A stretch of 34,199 bases of DNA from Aquabacterium sp. (GCA_030654395.1 JAURXM010000016.1:1-34199), one strand, 5' to 3'; counted from the stretch's first letter, positions 1-9,980 are shown. Numbers and translations: made by a program. Notes: generated from the sequence alone by a model not told the origin.

Positions 1-257
1 CAATTGGTCGAATCCCTCCGGCTGCATTTGCAGCCAAACATCGCAACTCAAACCCAAGCACCAACGAAGCAGGATCAGTTAACCTGCAAACCCTTGGACC
101 TCTCTCCAACTGATTGGTATGGCCGTAGGGGGCAGGTCACATACGCCCGCAACTACTGTGAGGTCGGATCTGGAAGGTCGAAGGCGAAGGCTTAATCAGC
201 GAGTACGGCGAGGTGGGCACAACCGTAGACTGCGCACAGCAATGACCACCCCTGCGC
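1..257. other. Unassigned left edge
   Basis: No gene can be supported here. A 63-codon open frame on the plus strand (4-195) has no visible ribosome binding site, no recognisable motif and a composition that does not look like a protein. No U-tracted terminator is visible after the allophanate hydrolase gene, which ends at 258. Confidence 0.4.
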
Positions 258-2066
258 TTACATTCCCTGTCTGATATAGGCTCGCCATCCGCCAAATGCA
301 GTGATGTCCGTTGCACCCGTCAGCCCATAGGGCTCACAAATAAAACCTGCCACCATGCTGCCATCTGCCAGCGTGGTTCTACCGATACCCAGCGGCGCAG
401 GAATGCCGTTCACAAAGCTGCCAAACTGGCTAACTGGAAGCTCCCATACTTCGACCTCAATCGCTGCCCCACCTTCGTCGACGCGGATCAGGCCTGGACG
501 ACGGCCATCGGGTAAGGCATACAAGCGGTACGCCGCTGCCGTGGTGGTGCACTGCATCAAACGAGCACCCCGGCTAGTAAGTTGGTGGTTGAGGGGTTGA
601 CCTTGCAAATGCGCGCCGCACACGGCCACCTGAACTTGGCCTGACGCCACAGCGTTTGCGGCATCAGAAGGCACCGCAGCATGGCCTGTTGCACCCAGCA
701 TGGCCGCTGCTCCCTGCTGAGCACGCTGCCAGCGTTGCGCCAAGTGCAGCAGTGGCTGGTCTTGGTGGGCTTGGGCAACAAACGTCACACCAAATGGTAG
801 GCCGTCAGATCTAAAACCTGCGGGTACGGCGATGGCCGCATAGTCCAGCAAGTTCACAAAGTTGGTGTAGTAACCAAAGTCGCTGTTGCGTGTGATGGGA
901 TCGGCCAGCAGCGTGGCTATCGTGTGGATGGTCGGAGACGTGGGCAACAAGATGCAGTCGATATCAGCCCATACCCCTGCGCAACGTTGCGCTAACGCAC
1001 GCAAGCGGTACTGCGCAGCAAAAGCATCCGCCGCCAGGGGTTTAGCACCCTGCATGGTGATTTCGCGTGTGACGGGGAAAACAGCCTCGGGGTGGGTGTC
1101 GATGAACGCCCGAATGGCCTGGTAACGCTCAGCGACCCATGGCCCTTCATACAACAACTGCGCGGTTTCCGTAAATGGGGCGAAGTCGATTTCTACCAAC
1201 GTTGCGCCCAAGGCCTGAGCATGATCCTTCGCGTCGGCATAGCACTGTGCATACGCGTTATCGCCGAAGAACCTCAGTTGATCCGGTCGTGGCACACCCA
1301 CGCGCCAATGGGCCGCTCGACCAAAATCAAAACCGTGCGGCTGTGCCGGGCGTGAATAGGCGTCCTTCGTGTCGTAGCCATGCGCAACGGAAAACACCTG
1401 TTGTGCGTCATCCGCCGTGAGGGCAAAAATGGAAACAACATCCAACGAGCGACATGCAGGCACCACACCATGTGTGGACAATAGCCCTAGGCTTGGTTTC
1501 ATGCCAACCAAGTTGTTGAAGCCAGCCGGTACGCGCCCTGACCCTGCCGTGTCGGTGCCCAGTGAGAAACTCACGTGTCCCAAAGCCACTGCCACGGCAG
1601 AGCCTGAGCTGGATCCTCCCGACACATAGGCGGGATTGAAGGCATTGCGGCAGGCGCCATAAGGAGAGCGCGTGCCGTTTAAGCCAGTGGCAAACTGGTC
1701 CAAATTGGTCTTACCCACGGCAATCGCACCGGCATCCAGCAGGCGCTGCACCACGGAGGCACTGCGTGCAGGGATGTAGGTGTAATCGGGGCAGCCTGCG
1801 GTGGTTGGCGCACCCTCTAGGTCAATGTTGTCTTTGATCGCAAAAGGAATCCCCCAGAGTGGCAGCCCCACAGGGCCGCGCTCAACCAGCACGTGCGCTT
1901 GGGCACGTAAGGTACTGGCGTCCACGCGATGAATCCACGCCTTGTGTGGGTCATCACCGATGGCTGCAACGACAAAGTCCACCAGCTCCACGGGGGTCAT
2001 GCTGCCGTCACGGTAAGCCTGCTGCAGGGCTGCAATGCTCAGCGATGGATGGGGCTTCTTGCTCAT
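258..2066 (-). CDS. atzF: Allophanate hydrolase (last step of guanidine/urea nitrogen release)
   Basis: Hydrolyses allophanate to ammonia and CO2 in the cytoplasm, finishing the pathway begun by the carboxylase encoded just upstream. The 602-residue protein has the amidase-signature fold: Lys78 in FAIKDNID, a GGSSSGS stretch near residues 150-156 (cis-Ser) and TDTAGSGR near 171-178 holding the probable nucleophile Ser176. A C-terminal domain of about 150 residues, typical of AtzF, follows from roughly residue 450 ([16 protein letters not shown]). The frame could open further upstream, but the start at 2066 ([10 protein letters not shown]) makes an ATGA overlap with the carboxylase stop (2063-2066), as elsewhere in this operon, and gives the usual family length. 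It is last in a transcript that also encodes an importer and two DUF1989 proteins, so its likely physiological source of allophanate is carboxyguanidine deimination. The family assignment is firm. Confidence 0.93.
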   Translation of the reverse strand: MSKKPHPSLSIAALQQAYRDGSMTPVELVDFVVAAIGDDPHKAWIHRVDASTLRAQAHVLVERGPVGLPLWGIPFAIKDNIDLEGAPTTAGCPDYTYIPARSASVVQRLLDAGAIAVGKTNLDQFATGLNGTRSPYGACRNAFNPAYVSGGSSSGSAVAVALGHVSFSLGTDTAGSGRVPAGFNNLVGMKPSLGLLSTHGVVPACRSLDVVSIFALTADDAQQVFSVAHGYDTKDAYSRPAQPHGFDFGRAAHWRVGVPRPDQLRFFGDNAYAQCYADAKDHAQALGATLVEIDFAPFTETAQLLYEGPWVAERYQAIRAFIDTHPEAVFPVTREITMQGAKPLAADAFAAQYRLRALAQRCAGVWADIDCILLPTSPTIHTIATLLADPITRNSDFGYYTNFVNLLDYAAIAVPAGFRSDGLPFGVTFVAQAHQDQPLLHLAQRWQRAQQGAAAMLGATGHAAVPSDAANAVASGQVQVAVCGAHLQGQPLNHQLTSRGARLMQCTTTAAAYRLYALPDGRRPGLIRVDEGGAAIEVEVWELPVSQFGSFVNGIPAPLGIGRTTLADGSMVAGFICEPYGLTGATDITAFGGWRAYIRQGM

Positions 2067-5000
2067 GCTGTTTCTCCTTGAATGACCACCACGTCTTGGC
2101 CCGCTGCGACGGCACTGCCTTCGCTGCAGGCCAAGCGCAACACCTGTCCGGCGCATGGCGCCGATACCGTGAACTCCATCTTCATGGACTCAATGACGAG
2201 CAGGGCGTCGCCTTCTTTCACCACATCACCTTGAGCCACCAACAGCTTCCACACGCTGCCAGGGACGGCAGTGGCCACTCGGTGGGATCCGGGAGGAAGG
2301 TCCTCGGCGGACAGCGCTGACTCCTGCACCTCCACCTCACCAACATACTCAGCCTGCCCCGCCACACGCCAACGCTCGCGCTCGTCCTCAAACGCCTGAC
2401 CTTGCTGTGCGCGGAACGCGGTAATGTCGGTGGCGTTGTCCCTCAGGAAACCACGGTACTGGTGCAGGCTGAAAGTGCCCTCCTCCACCCGCAGCGGGTA
2501 GCGCCCCACCGGAAAATCGCGGCGGATTTGCAGCAGCTCCTTTTCACCCACCGGATAGAAGCGGATCTGATCAAAGAAGCGCAGCAGCCACGGCTTGCCC
2601 GCCTCAAAATCTGGGGCACCACTTGTCGCATCGCGCCAGCGGTTCCACATCTGCAAGGTACGACCGACAAACTGATACCCGCCTGGCCCTTCCATGCCAT
2701 AAACGCACATGTAGGCGCCACCAATCCCCACAGCATTCTCAGGGGTCCATGTGCGGGCTGGGTTGTATTTCGTGGTGACCAGGCGGTGTCGTGGGTCCAT
2801 CGGCGTGGCCACCGGCGCACCCAGGTACACGTCCCCCAAGCCCAGCACCAGGTAACTGGCCTCAAACACGGTGCGGTACACCTCGTCAATATCAGTCAAA
2901 CCATTGATGCGGCGGATAAATTCAATGTTGCTCGGACACCAAGGCGCATCGAGGCGCACCGACTGCATGTACTTTTGAATCGCCAATCTGGTAGCGCTGT
3001 CGTCCCATGACAGGGGCAGATACACCGTGCGACTGGGCACGACCAGATCGTCGGTATCACCCAGCGCATCGTCCGCGGCAAAGATGCAAGCAAGCAGATC
3101 GACGAGTGCGAGTTCTTGGGGCTCGAAATGAATTTGCAATGACCGGATGCCGGGCGTCAAGTCGACAATGCCCGGCAAATCCTGCGCCTGAAGCGATTGC
3201 ATCAGGCCATGCACGCGCATGCGCAGGGCGATGTCCAGTACGGCGTCACCAAATTCCGCGAGCACGTACCGGTCGCCGGCTTGACGCAGTACCAATGCCG
3301 GCTGCTCGTTGTGCGCTGCACGCTGCGCAAGAATGGGTGAACCTACGGCCTGCGTGCGCTGAGCAATGGTGGGCTCATGCCACACCAAATCGGCAATGCG
3401 CTGCGCTTGAGCCTCCTGCAGGGCCAAGGCTTCGTCTGCAGTGACGCAGCGAAAACGCACCGTATCGCCCGGGCGCAGTTGGCCCATTTTCCAACGCTCG
3501 CTGGCCACCACCACGGCCGGGCAGACAAAGCCGCCCAAACTGGGCCCGTCAACCCCCAAGATGACAGGCATGTCGCCGGTGAAGTCGATTGCGCCAATGG
3601 CGTAAGCGTTGTCGTGGATGTTAGAGGGGTGCAAGCCCGCCTCACCGCCGTCGTGCCTGGCCCACTCAGGCTTGGGTCCGATCAGACGCACGCCGGTACG
3701 GCTGGAGTTGTAATGGACCTGCCAGTCGGTGCCGAAAAACATGTCCACGTCGTTTTCGGTAAAAAAATCGGGTGCACCGTGGGGGCCATAAAGCACGGCT
3801 ATATCCCAATGGTTCGAGTACACAGGCACGATCGCATCAGGCAATCTAGCCAAGGGGACTGATACCGCATCAGAGCCGATGTGCAGCATGTCGCCGGTGA
3901 GCAATGTGCGTCCACCATGGCCACCAAACTGACCCAGCGTGAAGGTGGATCTGCTGCCCAAATAAAACGGCACATCCAATCCGCCACGCAAAGCAAGGTA
4001 AGTTCGCGACCCCGCCCCTTGTACTGCGCCCATTTTCAGCACGCTGCCCGCCTTCACTGTGTGCGACTGCCATGGTGGCAACAGCACGCAATCGACGGTC
4101 ACCGCCATGTCTGCGCCACAGACAGCAATCACGGTGTCGTGCAGGAATCGCAAGCTGGGCCCGGCTAAGGTGCATTCCAGCGCCGCAGCATCGGGCGCGT
4201 TGCCGACAAGCCGGTTTGCCAGGCGCATGGCCAAGTCGTCCATCGGGCCGCTCGGGGGCACACCCACCGCCCAGTAACCAACCCGACCAGGGTGATCTTG
4301 TACCGTGGTTTGCAAACCGGGCTCCAACACTTCTAGCGCCTGAGGTTGGTAGCGAATCTCGGCAAGGCTACAGGTATTCATCCGGCCTTGCACAAACAAG
4401 GCGTCGGCCACAACAGTACGCAAATAACGCAGATTGGTCTCAATCCCAGCCAATTGCGTGGCGGCTAGCGCGGTCTGCAACTTGACCACCGCATCAGCAC
4501 GGTCTCGGCCTGTGACAATAAGCTTGGCGATCATCGGGTCGTAGTGTGGAGACACTTCACTGCCACTTGCCACCCAGGTTTCAATTCGTGCATCGGCAGG
4601 AAACACGACCTCCGTCAAACCGCCAGCACAGGGCTGAAAATTGCGCACAGGGTCTTCGGCATACAAGCGCACTTGAATGGAGACCCCATGGGGAGGGGGC
4701 ACAGACAAAAGGAAATCATCTCCACGTGCTAGGCGCAGCATCCACTCAACCAAGTCAATGCCGGTCACTTGCTCGGTCACACCATGCTCCACCTGCAACC
4801 GGGTATTGACCTCCAAAAAGTAGAACGCGCCAGTCTCTGCGTCCAGCACATACTCCACGGTACCTGCAGATCGGTAGTTGACCGCTTCGGCCAGACGCAC
4901 CGCGGTTTGCTGCAGCGCGATGCGTGTCCCCTCAGGCAAACCAGGAGCGGGGGTTTCTTCGATGACCTTTTGGTTGCGTCGCTGTGCAGAGCAATCGCGC

Positions 5001-5674
5001 TCACCAAGTGACACCACCTGGCCTTTGCCATCGCCAAACAGCTGCACTTCAATGTGGCGTGCGCGCTCCACAAACTTCTCAAGAAACAGGCCTGCGTCTT
5101 TGAAGTTGGCCTGGGCCAAGCGCTGCACGGCCTCGAACGCCGGAGCCATCTCAGCATCACTGCGAATCAGCCGCATGCCAATACCACCACCACCTGCTGT
5201 GCTTTTGAGCATGACTGGGTAGCCAATGCGAGATGCTTCACTTTGTGCTTGAGCGAGGTCGGTCAGCAAACCGCTACCGGGCAACAAGGGCACCCCCTGT
5301 GCTTGTGCAAGCGCCCGCGCAGTGTGCTTAAGGCCAAAAGCGCGCATCTGCTGCGGCGTCGGGCCGACAAACGCCATACCAGCGTCTTCACAAGCCTGTG
5401 CGAAGTCTGGGTTCTCTGACAAAAATCCGTAGCCAGGGTGAATGGCTCCGGCACCAGTGAGACGGGCGGCGTCCAAAATGCGCTGAGGATCTAGGTAGCT
5501 TTGGGCCGCAGGAGCTGGGCCAATGCAGATGCTGATGTCGGCCATGGCCACATGCAGCGAATCGACGTCTGCTTCGGAATACACCGCAACCGAGCGCAGA
5601 CCAAGGGCTTTCAAACTGCGAATGACGCGGCAGGCAATGGCGCCGCGGTTGGCGATTAGAACGGTATCAAACAT
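2063..5674 (-). CDS. Biotin-dependent guanidine (urea-type) carboxylase
   Basis: A 1203-residue multidomain carboxylase, the usual length for single-chain bacterial urea carboxylase. Domain order: biotin carboxylase from residue 1 ([20 protein letters not shown], glycine-rich ATP loop GGGGIGM), a carboxyltransferase half resembling KipA/AHS2 (from [19 protein letters not shown]), a second half resembling KipI/AHS1 (around [12 protein letters not shown]), and a C-terminal biotinyl domain with the lysine in ESMKMEF. Proteins of this type were long annotated as urea carboxylases. Those encoded with two DUF1989 proteins and under ykkC-type riboswitches have been shown in other bacteria to carboxylate guanidine. 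Here both the neighbours and the RNA elements point to guanidine; substrate preference is inferred, not read from catalytic residues. The start at 5674 has GAGG at 5685-5688, 10 nt upstream. The 112-nt gap before it holds a candidate guanidine-II riboswitch. Confidence 0.92.
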   Translation of the reverse strand: MFDTVLIANRGAIACRVIRSLKALGLRSVAVYSEADVDSLHVAMADISICIGPAPAAQSYLDPQRILDAARLTGAGAIHPGYGFLSENPDFAQACEDAGMAFVGPTPQQMRAFGLKHTARALAQAQGVPLLPGSGLLTDLAQAQSEASRIGYPVMLKSTAGGGGIGMRLIRSDAEMAPAFEAVQRLAQANFKDAGLFLEKFVERARHIEVQLFGDGKGQVVSLGERDCSAQRRNQKVIEETPAPGLPEGTRIALQQTAVRLAEAVNYRSAGTVEYVLDAETGAFYFLEVNTRLQVEHGVTEQVTGIDLVEWMLRLARGDDFLLSVPPPHGVSIQVRLYAEDPVRNFQPCAGGLTEVVFPADARIETWVASGSEVSPHYDPMIAKLIVTGRDRADAVVKLQTALAATQLAGIETNLRYLRTVVADALFVQGRMNTCSLAEIRYQPQALEVLEPGLQTTVQDHPGRVGYWAVGVPPSGPMDDLAMRLANRLVGNAPDAAALECTLAGPSLRFLHDTVIAVCGADMAVTVDCVLLPPWQSHTVKAGSVLKMGAVQGAGSRTYLALRGGLDVPFYLGSRSTFTLGQFGGHGGRTLLTGDMLHIGSDAVSVPLARLPDAIVPVYSNHWDIAVLYGPHGAPDFFTENDVDMFFGTDWQVHYNSSRTGVRLIGPKPEWARHDGGEAGLHPSNIHDNAYAIGAIDFTGDMPVILGVDGPSLGGFVCPAVVVASERWKMGQLRPGDTVRFRCVTADEALALQEAQAQRIADLVWHEPTIAQRTQAVGSPILAQRAAHNEQPALVLRQAGDRYVLAEFGDAVLDIALRMRVHGLMQSLQAQDLPGIVDLTPGIRSLQIHFEPQELALVDLLACIFAADDALGDTDDLVVPSRTVYLPLSWDDSATRLAIQKYMQSVRLDAPWCPSNIEFIRRINGLTDIDEVYRTVFEASYLVLGLGDVYLGAPVATPMDPRHRLVTTKYNPARTWTPENAVGIGGAYMCVYGMEGPGGYQFVGRTLQMWNRWRDATSGAPDFEAGKPWLLRFFDQIRFYPVGEKELLQIRRDFPVGRYPLRVEEGTFSLHQYRGFLRDNATDITAFRAQQGQAFEDERERWRVAGQAEYVGEVEVQESALSAEDLPPGSHRVATAVPGSVWKLLVAQGDVVKEGDALLVIESMKMEFTVSAPCAGQVLRLACSEGSAVAAGQDVVVIQGETA

Positions 5675-5693
5675 GGGGGTGATGCCTCATGGA

Positions 5694-5737
5694 GCGGGTC
5701 GTCCCGCCATGTGATGCAGCGCAACGAGTCGTCCCGT
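5694..5737 (-). ncRNA. Candidate guanidine-II (mini-ykkC) riboswitch
   Basis: On the minus strand two short hairpins follow each other. The first is ACGGG-ACGA-CUCGU (5737 to 5724, one G-U pair). The second is GCGGG-ACGA-CCCGC (5707 to 5694, five perfect pairs). They are separated by 16 nt, and the second ends 5 nt before the GAGG Shine-Dalgarno of the carboxylase. Paired hairpins with ACGR loops directly before a ribosome binding site are the defining features of the guanidine-II class, in which the two loops dock on guanidine and free the ribosome binding site. The gene downstream, a guanidine-type carboxylase, is an expected target. The structure is seen in the sequence; ligand binding is inferred. 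Stems this short could arise by chance, but two identical ACGA loops in this exact position are hard to dismiss. Confidence 0.8.
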
Positions 5738-5786
5738 GCGGTGTTCAAATATCCCAAACAAATGAGCATTGAATGTATTTCGCAAA

Positions 5787-6440
5787 TCAATCCCAGACCA
5801 GTAGACGTATCGGCGTCGGGTTGTAGCCGTTACAGGGGTTGTTAAGTTGCGGGCAGTTCGAAATCAGTACCACCACGTCCATCTCAGCCCTCAGCTCCAC
5901 GTACTTGCCAGCAGCGGAAATGCCATCAGCAAAACTCAGATGCCCATCAGGGGTGACGGGTACGTTCATGAAGAAGTTGATGTTGGGCGCAATATCACGC
6001 TTACCTAAGCCCAACGCACCCGCCTCTCGGCAGTGACACAGCGCGTGCATGAAACTATCGCGGCAACTGTGCATGTGACGCTTATCCAAGCCGTAGCGCA
6101 CGGTGTTGCTCTCACTGGAACAGGCACCACCCAGCGTGTCGTGACGACCACAGGTGTCAGCCACGATGCGGAGCATCACGCGCCCTGCGTTGGAGTACAA
6201 ACGCACCCCTAAGCCCAAGTAGAGCTGACCGTTGCGGGCAATGGTGTCTGCTGCGCTGTAACGCTCGGCGGCGTCATCGGCGCTGTAGAAAAGCGTGTCT
6301 ACAGCTTGGTTGCCATCCAAGTCCAGTATGCGCAAGGTTTGCCCGGCTCGCACTGTGGCCATCCAGGGATCACCCGCCTGGCAGATTTGATCCAGCACTG
6401 CGTTGCCTGGGACCAATGTGCTTTCGCGCAATTGACTCAT
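5787..6440 (-). CDS. cgdB: Carboxyguanidine deiminase subunit, UAAP2 type (DUF1989)
   Basis: A 217-residue DUF1989 protein of the urea-amidolyase-associated protein 2 type. Recognisable stretches are [38 protein letters not shown] with the conserved Cys/His set, [11 protein letters not shown], and the C-terminal [20 protein letters not shown]. In other bacteria the paired UAAP proteins form a deiminase turning carboxyguanidine into allophanate and ammonia, linking the carboxylase to allophanate hydrolase. The start at 6440 (MSQLREST) is chosen over an upstream in-frame ATG because it forms an ATGA overlap with the preceding gene (6437-6440), matching the other junctions. A 112-nt gap follows before the carboxylase. 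Which subunit is called CgdA or CgdB should be checked; the family call is firm, the symbol is tentative. Confidence 0.87.
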   Translation of the reverse strand: MSQLRESTLVPGNAVLDQICQAGDPWMATVRAGQTLRILDLDGNQAVDTLFYSADDAAERYSAADTIARNGQLYLGLGVRLYSNAGRVMLRIVADTCGRHDTLGGACSSESNTVRYGLDKRHMHSCRDSFMHALCHCREAGALGLGKRDIAPNINFFMNVPVTPDGHLSFADGISAAGKYVELRAEMDVVVLISNCPQLNNPCNGYNPTPIRLLVWD

Positions 6441-7171
6441 GCTGCGACCCCACAGTAGCGTTCTGTATTGATAAAGGCCCGGCCGTTTTGCGGGCATTTG
6501 AGGCGGCAAGCATCGTCTGATGCTACGGGTTCTGCACGGTAGGCGCTGAGTTGCACATCAGCGGGGGCGTACCCATCGCGTGCATCTAGTGGGTGTGGCG
6601 CGCTGCTCAGCACCACCAAGGTGTCCATCTCGAAGCGCAAATCGACATGACTCCCAGCCACGCTGTGCCCTTTGACATGACTCAGCACGCCATCGGCATC
6701 GGGCACCACCTTGCTGAAGAAGTTCACGTTGGGCACCAGATCGCGGACCCCTAGGCCATGCTTGGCCAACTCAATCAGCAAGCCGTCGCGCCCATTGCGA
6801 TGCATGGCGTTGTGGTGTTCTGCGTAGCGCTTTTCGCCATATTTGGCGAGCACCATGGCAGCATCACTCACGCCACACCATGTGTCGTGCCAGCCTAGGG
6901 TGTCTGCTGTGATGGAGCACAGTACGCGTCCCATATCCGATTGACAAACGTACCCTGCGGTCAAAAACGCGGTGTGTTGCGACTTCAGCGTGTCTGGCAT
7001 GCTGTACCGCTCCAGCATGTGATCCGCGTTATAAAAAAGTGCAGCAACGTTGGCACCGCCTTGCTGATCAACCATGCGCAACACAGTGCCGCGTCGCAGA
7101 CGAGCCGACCAATGGTTGCCACCGGAGAGTTGCTCCTCCCACAACATGGGGCTGGCAGGTGTGGTGTTCAT
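6437..7171 (-). CDS. cgdA: Carboxyguanidine deiminase subunit, UAAP1 type (DUF1989)
   Basis: A 244-residue DUF1989 protein of the urea-amidolyase-associated protein 1 type, paralogous to the next gene. Diagnostic stretches are [58 protein letters not shown] and [11 protein letters not shown]. It presumably forms a heteromeric carboxyguanidine deiminase with UAAP2. It overlaps the ATPase stop by ATGA (7168-7171) and the UAAP2 start by ATGA (6437-6440), so translation of the three genes is probably coupled. The conserved cysteines and histidines of the metal/active site are kept (for example the HDTWCG stretch). The symbol follows literature usage for the pair, and the A/B allocation is tentative. 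Confidence 0.87.
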   Translation of the reverse strand: MNTTPASPMLWEEQLSGGNHWSARLRRGTVLRMVDQQGGANVAALFYNADHMLERYSMPDTLKSQHTAFLTAGYVCQSDMGRVLCSITADTLGWHDTWCGVSDAAMVLAKYGEKRYAEHHNAMHRNGRDGLLIELAKHGLGVRDLVPNVNFFSKVVPDADGVLSHVKGHSVAGSHVDLRFEMDTLVVLSSAPHPLDARDGYAPADVQLSAYRAEPVASDDACRLKCPQNGRAFINTERYCGVAA

Positions 7172-8010
7172 GGCATGCTCCCTTCTTCAGCTATTTGCGT
7201 GAGCCGCTCTAATTGTTCTAGGTCAGTTTTCATGCCCGAAGTTTCACGAATGCGATCTAGCAATTGACGCTTAAGCCGTGTGAACTCAGGAGACAGCTTC
7301 ATATCCTGCTCGCGCTTTGCAGGCAAGGGCACGTCATAGACCGAGTCAATACGCCCTGGACGCGGCGCCATCAGTACCACCCTGTGCCCCAGATATATGG
7401 CTTCTTCCACGTCATGGGTCACAAAGACAATGGTGGTGCGCTCCAGCCGATGCACATGCAGGATCAGGTCGTGCATGACCTCGCGTGTCTGCGCGTCCAG
7501 CGCACCAAAAGGCTCGTCCATCAGCAAGATGGGGGGCTTACCCATCAATGCACGGGCGATGGCCACACGCTGTTGCATCCCACCCGACAGCGTATTGGGG
7601 TAGGCTCCGGCCGAAGTTGTCAGCCCCATTAGCTTTAACAAGGCATCAGCTCGTCCTGATGCGGACTCCACGTCTGCGCTGGTGCGGTTCTGCGTATGGA
7701 GACTGAGTTGGCGACAGAAACGGATGTTTTCCGACACACGCAACCACGGGTAGAGACTGTAGTGTTGGAACACCATAGCTCGGTCCTGCCCCGGTCCCTT
7801 GATAGCTTGTCCGTCCACCAGCACATCGCCCATGCTGTGTGTTTCCAGCCCGGCCAAGGTGCGCAGCAACGTGGACTTGCCACAACCGGAGGCGCCCACC
7901 AAGGTGATGAACTCGTTATCCGAAATACCTAGGTTGACATCTTGCAAGGCGGTGATTCGATTCGATTCTTCACCGAAAAACTTCCAGACGTTTTGACATG
8001 ATATTTTCAT
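7168..8010 (-). CDS. ABC importer ATP-binding protein (nitrate/taurine type)
   Basis: A 280-residue ATPase that powers the importer encoded with it. Walker A is GASGCGKST at residues 39-47; the signature is LSGGMQQR; Walker B is ILLMDEPF, followed by the GALD D-loop and the switch histidine in VFVTHD. It belongs to the nitrate/sulfonate/taurine (NrtD/SsuB/TauB) ATPases. The frame can be extended 8 residues upstream, but the start at 8010 (MKISCQNVW) has GGAAGG about 8 nt before it and lies 5 nt after the permease stop. In guanidine operons of other proteobacteria a transporter of this family sits in the same position. The imported substrate, guanidine or a related compound, is inferred from context. 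Confidence 0.92.
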   Translation of the reverse strand: MKISCQNVWKFFGEESNRITALQDVNLGISDNEFITLVGASGCGKSTLLRTLAGLETHSMGDVLVDGQAIKGPGQDRAMVFQHYSLYPWLRVSENIRFCRQLSLHTQNRTSADVESASGRADALLKLMGLTTSAGAYPNTLSGGMQQRVAIARALMGKPPILLMDEPFGALDAQTREVMHDLILHVHRLERTTIVFVTHDVEEAIYLGHRVVLMAPRPGRIDSVYDVPLPAKREQDMKLSPEFTRLKRQLLDRIRETSGMKTDLEQLERLTQIAEEGSMP

Positions 8011-8015
8011 GGCGA

Positions 8016-8795
8016 TTACCTTCCATGCAGCCAAGGAAAGGCGTGGCGGTGCAGCAGGCGAAACAGTTGGTCAATGGCCAGGCCGATGAAGCCAATCAGC
8101 AAAATTCCTGCAAATATTTTGTCGGTTTGCAAAAAACGCTGAGCTTTCAAAATAGCGAAACCAAGACCCGAGTTGGCCGCCACCAGTTCTGCCACCACCA
8201 GATAGGTCCAAGCCCACCCCATGGTGATGCGCAATGTGTCCAAGACCGCAGGCTTGGCAGACGGCAGAATCACTTTGTCAAGCACCTCTAGCCGGGTTGC
8301 GCCCATGGTTTGAGCGGCCTCGATCTGCGCCATGGGGACGCTGCGCACGTCCTCTGCAACCATCAGCACCATCTGAAAGAAAGTACCGATGAAGATGATG
8401 GCCACCTTCGCGCCCTCGTCAATACCCACCCACAACATCACCAATGGAATGAAGGCGACAGCGGGCATGTAGCGAATGAAGTCGGTCAGCGGTTCAAGCA
8501 AGGCCTGCACCGCACGCCAACTCCCGATCAAGAGACCCAACGGCACGGCAAGCAACGCAGATAGGGCCCAACCGGCCACAACTCGCATGGTGCTGATGAA
8601 GATATCCCCCATCAAATCATCCTCCATGGCCCAGGTTCCAATTCGCGTCACCACGGTGATAGGGCCAGGCAAAAATACTGGATTAACACCAGCATAGGCG
8701 CTGAGCAAAGACCAAGACAGCAGGGGTAGCAACAAGCCCACCAGCGCCAACACCCCATAATTGCGACGTGAGATCGCCAACCGAATGGACCACAT
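8016..8795 (-). CDS. ABC importer permease
   Basis: A 259-residue inner-membrane permease of the binding-protein-dependent (BPD_transp_1) family, about six membrane segments. It starts with a hydrophobic helix around residues 14-34 (VLALVGLLLPLLSWSLLSAY). The cytoplasmic coupling loop has the EAA motif at residues 159-170 (EAAQTMGATRLE) and continues KVILPSAKPAVLDTL, typical of the SsuC/TauC/NrtB group. It lies 11 nt after the binding-protein gene and 5 nt before the ATPase start, so the three form one transporter. Nothing unusual is seen. Confidence 0.92.
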   Translation of the reverse strand: MWSIRLAISRRNYGVLALVGLLLPLLSWSLLSAYAGVNPVFLPGPITVVTRIGTWAMEDDLMGDIFISTMRVVAGWALSALLAVPLGLLIGSWRAVQALLEPLTDFIRYMPAVAFIPLVMLWVGIDEGAKVAIIFIGTFFQMVLMVAEDVRSVPMAQIEAAQTMGATRLEVLDKVILPSAKPAVLDTLRITMGWAWTYLVVAELVAANSGLGFAILKAQRFLQTDKIFAGILLIGFIGLAIDQLFRLLHRHAFPWLHGR

Positions 8796-8806
8796 GGTCA
8801 GCCCCC

Positions 8807-9814
8807 TTACTTGAGCGCGTCTTGCAACAAGCTGCCGTCAATCCCTTTGGCTGCGTCGGGCTTGCCCTCTATCAGCTTGTGCTGAGCCAAAAAGTTTGCA
8901 ATGGTGGGCGCAGTACTGGACAGTGAGAGCGTCTGTTTGGCATCAAAGGCAAGCGTGTTAGCCGCGGCGTCAAAGAACTTGGTTCCAGGCAAAAATACGG
9001 CGTACTCTGTGGGCGTCATGTTGACCACCTTGGCCATGATTTTGGTCGCCTCAGCCGGTTGTTCACGGATGAATTTTTCGGTATCGAACCAAGCCTTGAT
9101 CATGCCCACCAGCTCTTTGCGCTTGGTCAAGATGGCCTTGTCTTGAGCGACCAACAAGTCAGGCACCAAACCTGGCATGTCTTTGGACGTAAACAAGGGC
9201 TTGCCTTTGCCGCTCTTCTCAATCTGGCTGACCCATGGGTTCCACAACACGGCAGCGTCTACCTTGCCACTGATGAATGCGGCTGCCGCATCACCGGCGG
9301 AGAGGTTAACTATCTTCACGTCAGACAGCCTCATACCGTTCTTGGCGAGTGCCGTGGCCAAGACGAAATGCGAAATACTGAACTGCTCCAGCGCAACTTT
9401 CTTGCCCTTCAGCTGAGCAAAAGATGTGATCTTGGGGCTCACCATCAGCGCGTCATTGCCGGCCGAGTTGTCATTGACCAAAATGGCTTTCAGCGGCAGG
9501 CCTTTAGCGAGCGGACCCAAGGTATCGGACCAAGTCTGGGAGTTGGCATCCAACTGCCCCGAAGACAAGGCACCAATCGAATCTGTGTAGTTTGCAAACC
9601 AGACCAGCTTGACATCGGCGCCATGCTTCTTGAAGAACCCCTTTTGCTCTGCCACGTACCAAGCAACCCAGCCCGGCCAGTCGGACACGCCCACTTTGAC
9701 TTCAGCCGCAGCGGGCATAGACACAGCCATTGCACCGACACCAGCCAAGACCAAGCATGCGCTAACCACACGGCACTTGAACGAACGACAGATCGAGAAG
9801 AGAGAAGCAGACAT
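8807..9814 (-). CDS. ABC importer periplasmic substrate-binding protein (NMT1/SsuA-like)
   Basis: A 335-residue secreted binding protein, first gene of the operon. The signal peptide is clear: basic RSFKCR, hydrophobic VVSACLVLAGVGAMAV and a likely cleavage after Ala37 (MPAAA-EVK). The mature protein begins VKVGVSDWPGWVAWYVAEQKGFFK, typical of the nitrate/sulfonate/taurine binding-protein fold, and contains LSAGDAAAAFISGKVDAAVL and LWNPW. An in-frame start 13 codons upstream exists, but 9814 is preferred: GGAG lies about 8 nt before it and the signal peptide is then of normal shape. The leader contains a guanidine-I riboswitch, so the ligand is probably guanidine or a guanidine-yielding compound. 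That is inference; the fold alone does not reveal it. Confidence 0.9.
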   Translation of the reverse strand: MSASLFSICRSFKCRVVSACLVLAGVGAMAVSMPAAAEVKVGVSDWPGWVAWYVAEQKGFFKKHGADVKLVWFANYTDSIGALSSGQLDANSQTWSDTLGPLAKGLPLKAILVNDNSAGNDALMVSPKITSFAQLKGKKVALEQFSISHFVLATALAKNGMRLSDVKIVNLSAGDAAAAFISGKVDAAVLWNPWVSQIEKSGKGKPLFTSKDMPGLVPDLLVAQDKAILTKRKELVGMIKAWFDTEKFIREQPAEATKIMAKVVNMTPTEYAVFLPGTKFFDAAANTLAFDAKQTLSLSSTAPTIANFLAQHKLIEGKPDAAKGIDGSLLQDALK

Positions 9815-9865
9815 AGCAAGACTCCAAAAAGTGGAACAGGCGCGGGAGACCACCTCGATCGCGAA

Positions 9866-9980
9866 GTGCTATCTCCCGGGCTTTTGTCCCGCCGTGGAGC
9901 CTGCAGTCACAGTTGCAACTGCTGGCCGGCCGCTCTCGGACCAGACATTCCTTGGTGACAAAGAATCGGAACCCTAGCGT
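9866..9980 (-). ncRNA. Guanidine-I (ykkC) riboswitch
   Basis: All strongly conserved blocks of the class are present on the minus strand in order: CTAGGGTTCCG (9977 to 9967), CTGGTCCGAGAGC (9944 to 9932), CACGGCGGGACAAAAGCC (9896 to 9879) and CGGGAGA (9878 to 9872). P1 can close through GCTA (9978-9975) with TAGC (9871-9868). Downstream, TCTCCCG (9849 to 9843) is the exact complement of the conserved CGGGAGA, so a 7-bp hairpin would compete with the aptamer and is the probable expression platform. A five-T run lies a little further on, too weak to call an intrinsic terminator. The riboswitch ends about 50 nt before the binding-protein start codon. Known members switch genes on with guanidine. 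Confidence 0.95.

Noticed and set aside
1..35. TCGAATCC followed by CTCCGGCTGCA, resembling the T-arm and acceptor end of a tRNA
   Set aside because: The T-loop is one base short, the arms do not pair properly, and the rest of a tRNA is outside the window; no support for a tRNA or attachment site.
9059..9958. Long open frame of 299 codons on the plus strand
   Set aside because: It is antisense to the binding-protein gene and the riboswitch; its protein has no family features, and the minus-strand gene has a clear signal peptide and fold.
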